A stretch of DNA of 64,000 nucleotides from an uncultured Collinsella sp. GTDB lineage: Bacteria; Actinomycetota; Coriobacteriia; Coriobacteriales; Coriobacteriaceae. The notes beneath the pieces were generated by a model. That model searched no databases and was not told the DNA's origin. It saw nothing but the letters and a program-made list of their open reading frames with translations. This document shows positions 44,564 to 53,417 of the stretch, piece by piece (position 1 is the first letter of the stretch; each line of letters starts with the position of its first letter). The stretch is from contig CATWQC010000001.1 in assembly GCA_958352845.1 (NCBI GenBank), positions 62,001 through 126,000 on the forward strand, in the 5' to 3' direction. The position numbers were made by a program, and so were the translations under genes.

Positions 44564-45961
44564 ATGGAGCGTCCCTGCGCATGGAAAAAGTACACGCCAC
44601 AGCAAATCGAGGAGCTCGAGGAGCTTTGCCGCGGCTATAAGCAGTTTTTGAGTGAGAACAAGACCGAGCGCCTGTGCGTCAAGACCGGCATCAAGATGGC
44701 CGAGGAGGCGGGCTACGTCGACTTGGAGACCGTGATTGCCGAGGGCCGCACGCTCAAGGCCGGCGACAAGGTGTACGCCGCCAATCACGGCAAAGACCTC
44801 ATGCTCGTCAACCTGGGCACCGCCCCGCTCGAGCAGGGCTTTAACATCCTGGGTGCTCACGTGGACTCGCCGCGCCTGGACCTTAAGCAGAATCCCGCCT
44901 TCGAGGCCGGCGACATGGCCTACCTCGACACGCACTACTACGGCGGCGTCAAGAGCTACCACTGGGTGGCCTCCCCGCTTGCACTCGTGGGCGTCATCTG
45001 CAAAAAGGACGGCACCACCGTCGACATCAACATCGGCGACAAGGCAGACGATCCGGTCTTTACCATCTCCGACCTGCTGATCCACCTCTCGAGCGAGCAG
45101 ATGTCCAAGCCCGCCAAGGACGCCGTCGACGCCGAGATCCTCGACGTGATCGTGGGCGGCCGTCCCGTTAAGTTCGATGAAGACGACAAGGACGCTCCTA
45201 AGGAGCCCGTCAAGCAGATGTTCCTGGACATCCTCAAGGAGCAGTACGACGTCGAGGAGGAGGACTTCCTCTCCGCCGAGATCGAGGTCGTGCCCGCCGG
45301 TCCCGCCCGCGACATGGGCCTCGACCGCTCCATGATTTTGGGCTATGGCCACGACGACCGCGTCTGCGCCTATCCGTCCATGCTCGCCCAGATCGACGTC
45401 GCCAACGTGGAGCGCACGAGCATCACGCTCATCGTCGATAAGGAGGAGATCGGCTCCGTGGGTGCCACCGGTATGACGAGCCGCTTCTTCGAGAACACCG
45501 TCGCCGAGATCATGACGCTCGCCGGCGAGGATAGCCCGCTGGCCCTGCGCCGCGCGCTCGCCCGCAGCCGCATGCTCTCCTCCGACGTGTCCGCCGGCTT
45601 CGACCCGGGCTATGCCGGCAAGTTCGAGACCAAGAACGCCGCCTTTATGGGTCGTGGCCTGTGCTTTAACAAGTACACGGGCAGCCGCGGCAAGGGCGGT
45701 TCCAACGACGCCGATGCCGAGTACGTGGCCCTCGTCCGCGACATCATGGACGAGGCCGGCGTGGACTTCCAGACCTGTGAGCTCGGTCGCGTCAACGCGG
45801 GCGGTGGCGGCACCATTGCCTACATCATGGCCAAGTATGGCATGAACGTCATCGACTCCGGCGTTGCCGTCCTGTCCATGCACGCCCTGTGGGAGGTCGC
45901 CAACAAGGCCGATATCTACGAGGCCTACCGCGGCTACAAAGCCTTCCTCGAGCGCGCCTAG
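44564..45961 (+). CDS. M18 family aminopeptidase
   Basis: The 465-residue zinc peptidase has ILGAHVDSPRLDLK (first metal ligands, about residue 100), YGHDDRVCAYP, LIVDKEEIGSVGATG (catalytic Glu pair) and GVAVLSMHALWEVA (last His), as in aspartyl/aminopeptidase I-type M18 enzymes that form dodecamers in the cytosol. It trims N-terminal residues from peptides. ATG 44564 with AAAGGAG is clear; an upstream in-frame extension has no ribosome site. Confidence 0.92.
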   Translation: MERPCAWKKYTPQQIEELEELCRGYKQFLSENKTERLCVKTGIKMAEEAGYVDLETVIAEGRTLKAGDKVYAANHGKDLMLVNLGTAPLEQGFNILGAHVDSPRLDLKQNPAFEAGDMAYLDTHYYGGVKSYHWVASPLALVGVICKKDGTTVDINIGDKADDPVFTISDLLIHLSSEQMSKPAKDAVDAEILDVIVGGRPVKFDEDDKDAPKEPVKQMFLDILKEQYDVEEEDFLSAEIEVVPAGPARDMGLDRSMILGYGHDDRVCAYPSMLAQIDVANVERTSITLIVDKEEIGSVGATGMTSRFFENTVAEIMTLAGEDSPLALRRALARSRMLSSDVSAGFDPGYAGKFETKNAAFMGRGLCFNKYTGSRGKGGSNDADAEYVALVRDIMDEAGVDFQTCELGRVNAGGGGTIAYIMAKYGMNVIDSGVAVLSMHALWEVANKADIYEAYRGYKAFLERA

Positions 45962-45998
45962 CAAACCCTCGTAAGGCGCACCAAACCAGCCCTTTATA

Positions 45999-46071
45999 AC
46001 TTGCGGTGGAATACGGACTAACCCGGCCTTCAACCGGCTCGCGCAGACCGTATTCCGCCGCGACTTTTTTT
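45999..46071 (+). repeat. Palindrome E (TTGCGGTG family), also a terminator
   Basis: Imperfect arms (ACTTGCGGTGGAATACGG at about 45999-46016, partner near 46046-46063) with an inner CCGG / CCGG pair. Unlike the other copies it ends in TTTTTTT on the plus strand, so it should terminate transcription of the aminopeptidase gene. Confidence 0.72.
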
Positions 46072-46086
46072 GGCAGAGGAGAGTTC

Positions 46087-46896
46087 ATGCTCCAGGTCAT
46101 CGTTTCACCCGCCAAGCAAATGCGCGCGGCACAAGATGCTTTTGAAGTTCAGGGGATTCCGCCCTTTGCGCGCGAGACCGCTCAGCTGCACCATGCGCTC
46201 TTGGACATCGAACGAACCGAAGGCGACAGCGGCCTACAAGCTCTGTGGAACGTCAGCGACAAGCTGCTGGCCCCTTGTCTCGACATTTTGCATGAGTTCG
46301 AGCCCATCTTGGGAAACGGCGATCTTGCCGATTCCGGTATCGCGCGCCGCATCTCCCCTGCCATCATGTCCTATCACGGCATTCAGTACCAGAGCATGGC
46401 ACCCGAGGTAATGGATGCCGAACAGCTCGCCTGGCTGCAAAGCCACCTGTGGATCCTCTCCGACCTCTACGGGTGCGTTCGTCCCTTTCATGCCGTCGAA
46501 CCGTATCGGCTGGAGATGGGCGCGAAGCTCGCCGTTGACGATGCCCGAGACCTCTACGCGTTTTGGGGCGACAAGCTCGCGCGGGCTACCGCCCCGGCAG
46601 GCTCAAACACCACGATCGTCAACCTCGCCAGCGTAGAGTATGCCAAAGCCGTTCTGCCCCACCTCGCGGACGACGCCACGGCCGTCACATGCCTCTTTGG
46701 CGAGGGTATCCGCAACGGGAAGCCCATCCAACGGTCGACCGCCAGCAAAAAGGCGCGCGGCTCCATGGTGCGGTGGATGGCAGAAAACAAGCTCGAGGAT
46801 GCAAGCGAACTTACCGCATTCAACATCGGCTATCGGCACATCCCCGAGCTTTCAGACAAAAACACCCTGGTTTTCATGAACGCGCAGGCACAATAG
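46087..46896 (+). CDS. yaaA: Peroxide stress protein YaaA (UPF0246)
   Basis: The 269-residue protein has VIVSPAKQM at the start, IMSYHGIQYQSM, ILSDLYGCVRPFHAVEPYRLEMG and ASKKARGSMVRWM, all family signatures. YaaA lowers free iron and protects DNA under peroxide stress in E. coli. ATG 46087 has CAGAGGAGA upstream. A lone gene following palindrome E. Confidence 0.92.
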   Translation: MLQVIVSPAKQMRAAQDAFEVQGIPPFARETAQLHHALLDIERTEGDSGLQALWNVSDKLLAPCLDILHEFEPILGNGDLADSGIARRISPAIMSYHGIQYQSMAPEVMDAEQLAWLQSHLWILSDLYGCVRPFHAVEPYRLEMGAKLAVDDARDLYAFWGDKLARATAPAGSNTTIVNLASVEYAKAVLPHLADDATAVTCLFGEGIRNGKPIQRSTASKKARGSMVRWMAENKLEDASELTAFNIGYRHIPELSDKNTLVFMNAQAQ

Positions 46897-46919
46897 GCCC
46901 GCCGTTTCCAAACACCCCA

Positions 46920-47441
46920 TTACTCCGCCAAGCCATCGGCCTTTGCAATCTCGCTCGTCGAGCCATCTTGGTAGGTAATCTTAACGTGCCCTACGTCGGA
47001 TACCGCAACGCCCGACGGAGGTTCCAGACGCCATTCCGTCAGGGCGATATCCATGGTCGTGGGCGCATCTCCTTGATCTTTGAGCTTCACCGTGAGCGTT
47101 TTGAGCGCCGCGTCAAACGTCACGCATTCGATTTCTTCACCTGGAATGGACCCACCACTCAGTTGCAACTGCACAAACTCATCGCGCGGGTACCAATAAT
47201 CGCCCGGAACGGCGAGCGTATTGGCATTACCGCCAGTACTCCTCACCGTCATAATCGGTAGGCTGTCATCAGCCTCGAACTCCCATGCAGCGCCGCCGCG
47301 ACCACCAAACGTCCAGATACAAAAGGCAATCACCAGCACGGCAAGCACCGCAAAACCAATCGCGACCAACCCATGGTGCGCACGGCTTTCCTCGGCCGAT
47401 ACATCCCATTGCGTCTCTCGATATAGATGCTTGTCTTCCAT
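46920..47441 (-). CDS. Membrane-anchored protein of unknown function
   Basis: The 173-residue protein has one membrane span at about residues 26-46 (LVAIGFAVLAVLVIAFCIW) after a charged N-terminus, so most of it (beta-rich, about 125 residues) lies outside the cell. No family recognised. ATG 47441 has GGGGAGG at six bases; the longer frame upstream overlaps the TPP riboswitch and thiC and is an artefact. Confidence 0.7.
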   Translation of the reverse strand: MEDKHLYRETQWDVSAEESRAHHGLVAIGFAVLAVLVIAFCIWTFGGRGGAAWEFEADDSLPIMTVRSTGGNANTLAVPGDYWYPRDEFVQLQLSGGSIPGEEIECVTFDAALKTLTVKLKDQGDAPTTMDIALTEWRLEPPSGVAVSDVGHVKITYQDGSTSEIAKADGLAE

Positions 47442-47513
47442 GTACGCCTCCCCACAGGCACGCTCGTTAGGCCAATCGTACCCATTCGAGCTATACTTGA
47501 GCCCATTACATAA

Positions 47514-47604
47514 ACGGGGAGCTTGCAGGACAAGACGGCAGGCTGAGACTGGGCGCGCCCGCCCTGACCCGCAAACCTGATATGGGTAATGCCAACGAAG
47601 GGAG
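47514..47604 (+). promoter_or_regulatory. TPP riboswitch (THI box)
   Basis: All conserved parts are present: ACGGGGAGC, GGCTGAGACTGGGCGC (pyrimidine-sensing arm), GACCCGCAAACCTGATATGG and AATGCCAACGAAGGGA. It ends 9 bases before the thiC start, so it most likely controls ribosome access by hiding the start region when thiamine diphosphate is bound. Confidence 0.97.
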
Positions 47605-47612
47605 CCGTGCCA

Positions 47613-48947
47613 ATGAGCACACAGACCGAGCCCAAGCTCGTCACGCAAATCGACTTCGCCCGTGCCGGGCAGATCACGCCGCAGATGAAGGAAGTCGCCG
47701 AGCACGAGCATCGCGACCCCGAGTACATCCGCGAGCGCGTGGCCGACGGCCGTATCGCCATTCCCGCCAACATCGTGCACATCAAAAAAGGCATGCGCGC
47801 CTTTGGCGTCGGTGAGGGCTTGTCCACCAAGGTCAACGTGAACCTGGGTATCTCGGGCGACAAGGCCGATGCCGCCGAGGAATGGAAGAAGGTCAAGATC
47901 GCCGAGGACTTTGGCGCCGACGCCATCATGGACCTCTCCAACTCGGGCAAGACGCGCCAGTTCCGCCAGCAGCTCATCGACGAGACGCCGCTCATGGTAG
48001 GCACCGTCCCCATGTACGACGCCATCGGCTACATGGAAAAGCCGCTGGTCAAGCTTACCAAGGACGACCTGTTCGAAGTCGTGCGCGCGCATGCCGAGGA
48101 CGGCGTGGACTTTATGACCATCCACTGCGGCATCAACAAGTCGGTCACCAAGACCTTTAAGGAGACCGGCCGCCTGATGAACATCGTGAGCCGTGGCGGC
48201 TCACTGCTGTTTGGCTGGATGGAAGTCACCGGTAACGAGAACCCATTCTATGAGTTCTACGACGAGTTGCTCGAGATTTGCCACGAGTACGACGTGACGA
48301 TTTCGCTCGGCGACTCCTGCCGCCCGGGCTGCCTCTACGACTCCAACGACGCCACCGAGACCGCTGAGATGATCGAGCTGGGCAAGCTGTGCAAGCGCGC
48401 TTGGGCCGCCGGCGTCCAGGTCATGGTCGAGGGCCCGGGTCACATGGCGCTCGACGAGATCGCCGCCAACATGAAACTGCAGAAGCGCCTGTGCCACAAT
48501 GCTCCGTTCTATGTGCTCGGGCCGCTGGTGACCGATATCGGCGTGGGTTACGACCACATCACCGCTGCCATCGGCGGCGCCATCTCCGCCAGCTCCGGTG
48601 CCGACTTCCTGTGCTACGTGACACCGGCAGAGCACCTATGCCTGCCCAACGCCCAGGATGTGCTCGACGGCCTCATGGCCACCAAGATCGCCGCACACGC
48701 CGCCGACATCGCCAAAAAGGTGCCCCACGCCCGCGACATGGACGACAAGATGGGCCAGGCACGCCGCAAGCTTGACTGGGACGCCATGTGGGAGTGCGCG
48801 CTCGACCCGGTTACGGGCAAGAAGCGCTACGAGGAGTCCCCCGCCGCCACCGAGGGCACTTGCACCATGTGTGGCAAGATGTGCGCCGTCCGCACCGTCA
48901 ACAAGATCTTCGAGGGCACCACGATCGACCTCGGCATGGAGGACTAG
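47613..48947 (+). CDS. thiC: Phosphomethylpyrimidine synthase
   Basis: The 444-residue radical SAM enzyme has ISLGDSCRPGCLYD, VMVEGPGHMALDEI and CYVTPAEHLCLPN, and the C-terminal cluster motif CTMCGKMC (residues about 417-424). It turns aminoimidazole ribotide into the thiamine pyrimidine. ATG 47613 is chosen over 47589 because the latter lies inside the riboswitch. It lacks the N-terminal extension seen in proteobacterial ThiC, as usual for anaerobes. Confidence 0.96.
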   Translation: MSTQTEPKLVTQIDFARAGQITPQMKEVAEHEHRDPEYIRERVADGRIAIPANIVHIKKGMRAFGVGEGLSTKVNVNLGISGDKADAAEEWKKVKIAEDFGADAIMDLSNSGKTRQFRQQLIDETPLMVGTVPMYDAIGYMEKPLVKLTKDDLFEVVRAHAEDGVDFMTIHCGINKSVTKTFKETGRLMNIVSRGGSLLFGWMEVTGNENPFYEFYDELLEICHEYDVTISLGDSCRPGCLYDSNDATETAEMIELGKLCKRAWAAGVQVMVEGPGHMALDEIAANMKLQKRLCHNAPFYVLGPLVTDIGVGYDHITAAIGGAISASSGADFLCYVTPAEHLCLPNAQDVLDGLMATKIAAHAADIAKKVPHARDMDDKMGQARRKLDWDAMWECALDPVTGKKRYEESPAATEGTCTMCGKMCAVRTVNKIFEGTTIDLGMED

Positions 48948-49128
48948 CCTGTCGCCGCGGCCGCTTCTGTCGGCGAGCTGGTGCCTGTCAATTGTTGACG
49001 TGTGAACATTTGCTTGCATTTGCGTAAAGATTGCATCGCCCGCCCGGGTTCGACATAGAGTCAGCCCGGGCATCTTTATAATGCTGGCTTATAGACCCAT
49101 TTGATTCCGACCGAACAAGGGAGCGAAC
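48948..49128 (+). other. Gap between thiC and thiD
   Basis: 180 bases with a hairpin GCCCGGG (49042-48) / CCCGGGC (49065-71) followed by ATCTTTAT, a possible terminator of thiC, and TATAATGC (about 49077), a possible -10 box for thiD. thiD may therefore have its own transcript. Confidence 0.45.
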
Positions 49129-49959
49129 ATGGATCGCAGTAAGGTACCTGCCGTTCTATCCATCGCAGGATCCGATTCCAGCGGTGGCGCCGGCATTCAG
49201 GCTGACATCAAGACCATCACGGCGCACCGCCTGTATGCCGAGACGGCCATCACCGCCATCACCGCACAGAACACCCTGGGCGTCACCGCCGTGCAGAACA
49301 TCTCCCCGGATATTGTCGCGGCGCAGATCGATGCCGTTTTTGACGATATCCGCCCCAACGCCGTCAAGATTGGCATGGTTTCCTCTGCCGAGATTATCGA
49401 TGTTATCGCCGACCGCCTGAGCGCCTGGAACGCGACAAACGTGGTAGTCGACCCCGTCATGGTCGCCACCTCGGGCGCACGGCTGATTGCCGAAGATGCC
49501 GCCGAGGCGCTCACCCGCCGCCTGTTCCCGCTGGCGACGGTTATCACGCCCAATATTCCCGAGGCCATGGCCCTGCTCGACTACGAGGTCGACTCCGAGC
49601 GCACACAGCAAAATGCTGCCATGCTCCTCACCCGCCGCTTTGGTTGCGCATCCCTCGTTAAGGGTGGGCATCTTGTCAACGAGGCCAACGATGTACTGGC
49701 CGAACCCGCGCCACTCGATGACGAGGGCAACCATCTGGGAGATCCACTCACCACGTGGTTCCGCCACAAGCGCATCGAGACCGACAACACGCACGGCACC
49801 GGATGCACGCTCTCGTCCGCCATCGCCTGCGCGCTGGCTCAGGGCATGGATCTTGCCGACGCCGTCAACGCCGGCAAGGCCTACCTAACGGGCGCCCTCG
49901 CCGCCGGCTTTGACATGGGCAAAGGTTCCGGCCCCGTCAATCACATGTGGCAGTATTAA
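49129..49959 (+). CDS. thiD: Hydroxymethylpyrimidine / phosphomethylpyrimidine kinase
   Basis: The 276-residue ribokinase-fold enzyme has LSIAGSDSSGGAGIQADIK at the start, VVVDPVMVATSGA, TPNIPEA and the anion-hole DNTHGTGCTLSSAIA (about residues 221-235). It phosphorylates HMP and HMP-P for thiamine synthesis, using the product of ThiC. GGGAG lies before the ATG. Confidence 0.95.
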   Translation: MDRSKVPAVLSIAGSDSSGGAGIQADIKTITAHRLYAETAITAITAQNTLGVTAVQNISPDIVAAQIDAVFDDIRPNAVKIGMVSSAEIIDVIADRLSAWNATNVVVDPVMVATSGARLIAEDAAEALTRRLFPLATVITPNIPEAMALLDYEVDSERTQQNAAMLLTRRFGCASLVKGGHLVNEANDVLAEPAPLDDEGNHLGDPLTTWFRHKRIETDNTHGTGCTLSSAIACALAQGMDLADAVNAGKAYLTGALAAGFDMGKGSGPVNHMWQY

Positions 49960-49968
49960 GATTCGCAG

Positions 49969-50013
49969 CCCAAACCACCGCAAAGGGGACAGACACCTTT
50001 GCGGTGGTTTGGG
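49969..50013. repeat. Palindrome F (TTGCGGTG-containing arms)
   Basis: Perfect 18-bp arms (CCCAAACCACCGCAAAGG at 49969-49986 and its reverse complement at 49996-50013) with a 9-base loop, between the convergent thiD and the gene ending at 50020. Confidence 0.82.
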
Positions 50014-50019
50014 GTCGCG

Positions 50020-50679
50020 CTACTCACCGAGCATCTCTTGGAGCTTGGCCGCCACGGTGTGACCCAGGCTCTCGTGGCTTTCGGGCATCATATGCAGATA
50101 GTCGATATCGCCCGGCTCGGCAAAGTCGGCGGCATTCAAAAAGTCGCAGCCAAACTGCTCAGCCACATGTGCGTAGTACTCACCAAAATGTTCCGAGGCT
50201 TCTACGGAATGCTCGTCAAAATCGGTCATATATACGTCGGCGATCTGCGGCTTAATCTTGATAGGCGCCATCAGCAGAATGCGCGGACAAGGCGCAGCGT
50301 CGGTCCACGGAAACGCGCGGACGGCGCGAATCAGCGCCATGGCGCCACGAGCGATATCGGCAGCCGTCACGTTAAAGACCGTCTTGCAGTCGTTGGTGCC
50401 CAGCATGATCACAATGGCGTCCAGCGGCTTATGGGCCTCGAGCATCATCGGAAGCGCGCGAATGCCGTTAAGATTGGTGTCCAGATGGCACATGTCGTCG
50501 CGTACCGTCGTGCGGCCGTTGAGGCCTTCTTCAATTACATGCCAGCCCTCGCCTAAGTCACGTTGGGCCACGCCACACCAGCGCACATCCCGCGCATAGC
50601 GCACCGCGGTGCCGTCGCGCATGCCCGCCGGATCGTAACCATAGGTGTTGCTGTCGCCAAAGCATAGAACGTTTTTCAT
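50020..50679 (-). CDS. SGNH/GDSL-type hydrolase
   Basis: The 219-residue protein has the four SGNH blocks: CFGDSNTYGYDP (Ser nucleophile), GLNGRTTVRDD, IVIMLGTNDCK, and DYLHMMPESHESLG (catalytic Asp/His). It is an esterase or deacetylase, cytoplasmic (no signal peptide), resembling small arylesterase/acyl hydrolases. Substrate unknown. Confidence 0.85.
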   Translation of the reverse strand: MKNVLCFGDSNTYGYDPAGMRDGTAVRYARDVRWCGVAQRDLGEGWHVIEEGLNGRTTVRDDMCHLDTNLNGIRALPMMLEAHKPLDAIVIMLGTNDCKTVFNVTAADIARGAMALIRAVRAFPWTDAAPCPRILLMAPIKIKPQIADVYMTDFDEHSVEASEHFGEYYAHVAEQFGCDFLNAADFAEPGDIDYLHMMPESHESLGHTVAAKLQEMLGE

Positions 50680-50699
50680 CGTAAGCCCTTCCTTTTAGT

Positions 50700-50733
50700 A
50701 AAAAGCCGGCGGGAGCAGCCTCTCCCGCCGGCT
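50700..50733 (-). terminator. Terminator after the PARG-like gene
   Basis: Perfect 12-bp arms AGCCGGCGGGAG and CTCCCGCCGGCT (50704-50733), then TTTTTA on the minus strand. Confidence 0.88.
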
Positions 50734-50758
50734 CGACCTATCTGTCAACACGTACCGG

Positions 50759-51910
50759 TTACAGGTACTTGCGCCAATCGTCCTCGTCCTCATCATCCTC
50801 GGTAGCAGCCTGGGCCTGCTCGGCGGCGCGAGCTGCCGCAGCGCGAGCGGCAACCTGAGCATAGGACTCCTCGTTGCGCTCGGGGAAGTTTGCCAGCACG
50901 TGCTCGAACTTGGCAAAATCCTCATCCCAGCGCGTAGAAGGCACGGCAAAGAAGACTTGCTTGACCTTAAAGTCGCCCGACGCGAGCTCCTTGCGGAAGA
51001 GCTCGGCCACGGCCTCTGCGTCAAAGCCGTTGTTGTCGCAGCCCCAAGCACCCAGCACGAGCTTCTCGCGACCCAGCTCGTCGCAGATGGCAAGCACAAA
51101 GCGAATGCGGTCGCGCAGGGCATCCAGCAGAGCATCGTCGCTCACGCGATACTCCTGGCGGGCGCGCTTAACGTTGGGCGCGGCGGCCACGATCACGTCG
51201 GCGTATGCATGCACGTGGTTGCGGTCGAAGCGCACCGCAGGCACCACTAGGGCGCGGTTACGATAGAGCTCGCAGTTGATGTTGCGGCGACGGTTCTCGC
51301 CGTACCATTTGCGCTGCTTATCGAGAACGTTGTACAGATACGAATCGGCGCACAGTGTGGCCTCCTGGCCCAGATAACCCTGAATATAGCCACCGCCCGG
51401 GTTGGTGAACGAGGCAAAGGCGAGCACGGCCATGTCGCAGAACTGCGCATAGCCACGACCGTTGTCCAAGATGGCCTGCGTGGCGGAGGCATCGAGCACG
51501 GTGACCTCAGGCAGAGACGCAGCAGGCTCCTCAGCAGGCGCGGACTCAGCTTCGGCGATTTCCTCGGCAGGCTCCTCGACGGGCTCAGGAGCTGCCTCGG
51601 TCTCGGGCGCTGCCTCGCTCTCGGGCGCTGCCTCGACCTCGGCAGCCTCCGCGCCCTCGACGTCCTCGGCAATCTGTTCTTCGGTGGTCACAGCACTCTG
51701 AACCTTGGCCTTCATCGCCGAGACAAAGCCGGCAGGCATACCGTCAAACTCGCGAACACCGGCAAGCGAACGCTCGATATCCTTGGCGCACGCTTCGGAC
51801 ACAGTTGCCACGTGACGCTCGGCGGCCTTGGCACGGCCCTCGCGCTTGGGATTGGGCTGACCCGCTCGGTTGGACCTGCGGTTACGGTTCCTGTTGTCGA
51901 CGTCTGCCAT
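50759..51910 (-). CDS. Microbial PARG-like (TIGR02452 family) protein with disordered linker
   Basis: The 383-residue protein has a basic N-terminus (RNRNRRSNR), an Ala/Glu/Pro-rich stretch at about 78-140 that must be unstructured, and a macrodomain-like C-terminal half. FASFTNPGGGYIQGYLGQEA (about 168-187) is the ADP-ribose-binding and catalytic loop of microbial poly(ADP-ribose) glycohydrolases, although the usual second Glu (QEE) is Ala here. LVLGAWGCDNNGFD fits the end of the fold. It may remove ADP-ribose from targets. An acidic tail (EDDEDEDDW) ends it. Confidence 0.78.
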   Translation of the reverse strand: MADVDNRNRNRRSNRAGQPNPKREGRAKAAERHVATVSEACAKDIERSLAGVREFDGMPAGFVSAMKAKVQSAVTTEEQIAEDVEGAEAAEVEAAPESEAAPETEAAPEPVEEPAEEIAEAESAPAEEPAASLPEVTVLDASATQAILDNGRGYAQFCDMAVLAFASFTNPGGGYIQGYLGQEATLCADSYLYNVLDKQRKWYGENRRRNINCELYRNRALVVPAVRFDRNHVHAYADVIVAAAPNVKRARQEYRVSDDALLDALRDRIRFVLAICDELGREKLVLGAWGCDNNGFDAEAVAELFRKELASGDFKVKQVFFAVPSTRWDEDFAKFEHVLANFPERNEESYAQVAARAAAARAAEQAQAATEDDEDEDDWRKYL

Positions 51911-51976
51911 AAGTGGTCACCTTTCTCGGTCTCTGCCGCTATCGGCTTTTCCCATCCATGATACCCCGCCGCGTAC

Positions 51977-52003
51977 AAAAAAGACGGCCCCGAAGGACCG
52001 CCT
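51977..52003 (-). terminator. Terminator after the Bax1 family gene
   Basis: AGGCGGTCC and GGGCCGTCT pair with two G-U pairs round a TTCG tetraloop, then TTTTTT on the minus strand. Confidence 0.88.
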
Positions 52004-52048
52004 TTCGCATCGATTTACACGCACGGCAAGCACCGCCGCAATTCGCCA

Positions 52049-52744
52049 CTAGTCGCGACGGCCAAGGATGTTCAGGATGCGCAAGAACACGTTGATAATG
52101 TCCACGAACAGATTGGACGCCATGAGCACGGCGTTGGGCAGCGTAGGCGGCACCGTCGTGGCAACATAGGTGTCGTAGCCAATAAAGCCGGCGAACACCA
52201 CGATCACGATCAGGTCGGTGATGGTCTGCGAGACGCCCATGAACATCAGCACGATCTCAACCAGAATAGTGGCGAGCAGAATGCCAAAACCGATGCCATA
52301 TACGCGCTGGAAAAACTTGGGGAACGTCACGCCCAAGGCGCCAAAGACAAAGGTGATGGCGGCCGTGGCGATAAAGGCAGTGTTGATGGTGGGCAGGTCG
52401 TAGTTGGCAAGGCCAAACGACGCGGTCAGGCCAAAGGTGCTCGCAAAGATTACGTAGCCCACAAGGGATAGGCCCACGGACTGCTTGCTGGCGGCGGCCG
52501 ACATCATGACCATGCCGACGATGGTCAAAATAAATGAGCCAAAGACCAGCGGCAAAGCGGCGCCGCTCATCATCATGCGGGCAAACGCCATGGTGCTCGT
52601 AAAGTAAGCACCAGCGCCCATGGCACAAAAGCCCAAGAAGATGAGGGCAGACATGGCAAGATTGTACGCACGCGGCGACATCTCCTTGGCACGGCTTGCG
52701 CCGGCCTCGATGGGGCCGTTCTGATAGCCCTGGATATCGTTCAT
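52049..52744 (-). CDS. Bax inhibitor-1 / YccA family membrane protein
   Basis: The 231-residue protein has seven hydrophobic spans and the family ending FVDIINVFLRILNILGRRD, with an internal FAGFIGYDTYVA matching the BI-1 GYD-type motif. Members form pH-sensitive calcium leak channels or bind proteases such as FtsH; the bacterial role here is unknown. Confidence 0.88.
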   Translation of the reverse strand: MNDIQGYQNGPIEAGASRAKEMSPRAYNLAMSALIFLGFCAMGAGAYFTSTMAFARMMMSGAALPLVFGSFILTIVGMVMMSAAASKQSVGLSLVGYVIFASTFGLTASFGLANYDLPTINTAFIATAAITFVFGALGVTFPKFFQRVYGIGFGILLATILVEIVLMFMGVSQTITDLIVIVVFAGFIGYDTYVATTVPPTLPNAVLMASNLFVDIINVFLRILNILGRRD

Positions 52745-52828
52745 AATTTCGTCCTTTCAAAAAGTGCCGTGAAAGACGGCGCAGCAGGTGACAAGATTCC
52801 TGTCATTGTACCCGAATGCCGTACGGCC

Positions 52829-53188
52829 TTACCCACGGCGCTCGCCCTCGAGCGTACGATCAAAGGCCCAGACCCACCAACGCATCACGTGCGCCTGCGA
52901 GCCGTCCGCCCGCTCGCGCGTCTGGTCCTCCAGATACAACTCGGTCGCGTGCCCGCCAAAACGCACCTTATAGGTCGCCGTACGGATGCCGTGGACCGTC
53001 AGGCCAAACCCGGTGGTCGAGATAATTTCATCGATTGTAAAACAACGTCCGTCGACCCAGCAGACGGCGACTGGCACGACTTGTCCGCCCGCGAGGATGC
53101 GAGCCACGACGTCCACATACTGCTTGTGTACGCGCCGAGTTTTGCCGTCTGTCTGTCGATATTCCATGCCTCCTATTATCGAACGCAT
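52829..53188 (-). CDS. Small protein of unknown function
   Basis: About 112-119 residues; soluble and beta-rich, with VVPVAVCWVDGRCFTIDEI and ATYKVRFGGHATELYLED and a tryptophan-rich RWWVWAFD. It weakly recalls small actinobacterial DUF6504-type proteins, which I cannot confirm. Two starts compete: ATG 53188, possibly leaderless after a TACAAC box, and ATG 53167, which has AGGAGG only one base away. Confidence 0.6.
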   Translation of the reverse strand: MRSIIGGMEYRQTDGKTRRVHKQYVDVVARILAGGQVVPVAVCWVDGRCFTIDEIISTTGFGLTVHGIRTATYKVRFGGHATELYLEDQTRERADGSQAHVMRWWVWAFDRTLEGERRG

Positions 53189-53417
53189 GTTTGCATGTTG
53201 TAAAGCGAACAGACTGTGGTTTTGGAGTGCCGTAGTAATCGCACGTGTCCGCATGGCGTGTTAGCAAAAAGAACACCCGCGGTCAACAGGGCTAATATTC
53301 AATTTTAGTGCCAAAAAGTTCACTTCTCCCATCAGAACTCGGTAAAGAAACCCGCAGGAGGTGATACGATTTATCATGTTTTTGTAACGTGCCTGCAAAC
53401 TTCGAGAAAGCCCATAT

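Noticed and set aside
47442..48125. N-terminal extension of the membrane-anchored protein gene ending at 46920
   Set aside because: It overlaps the TPP riboswitch and thiC; a proper start with GGGGAGG is at 47441.
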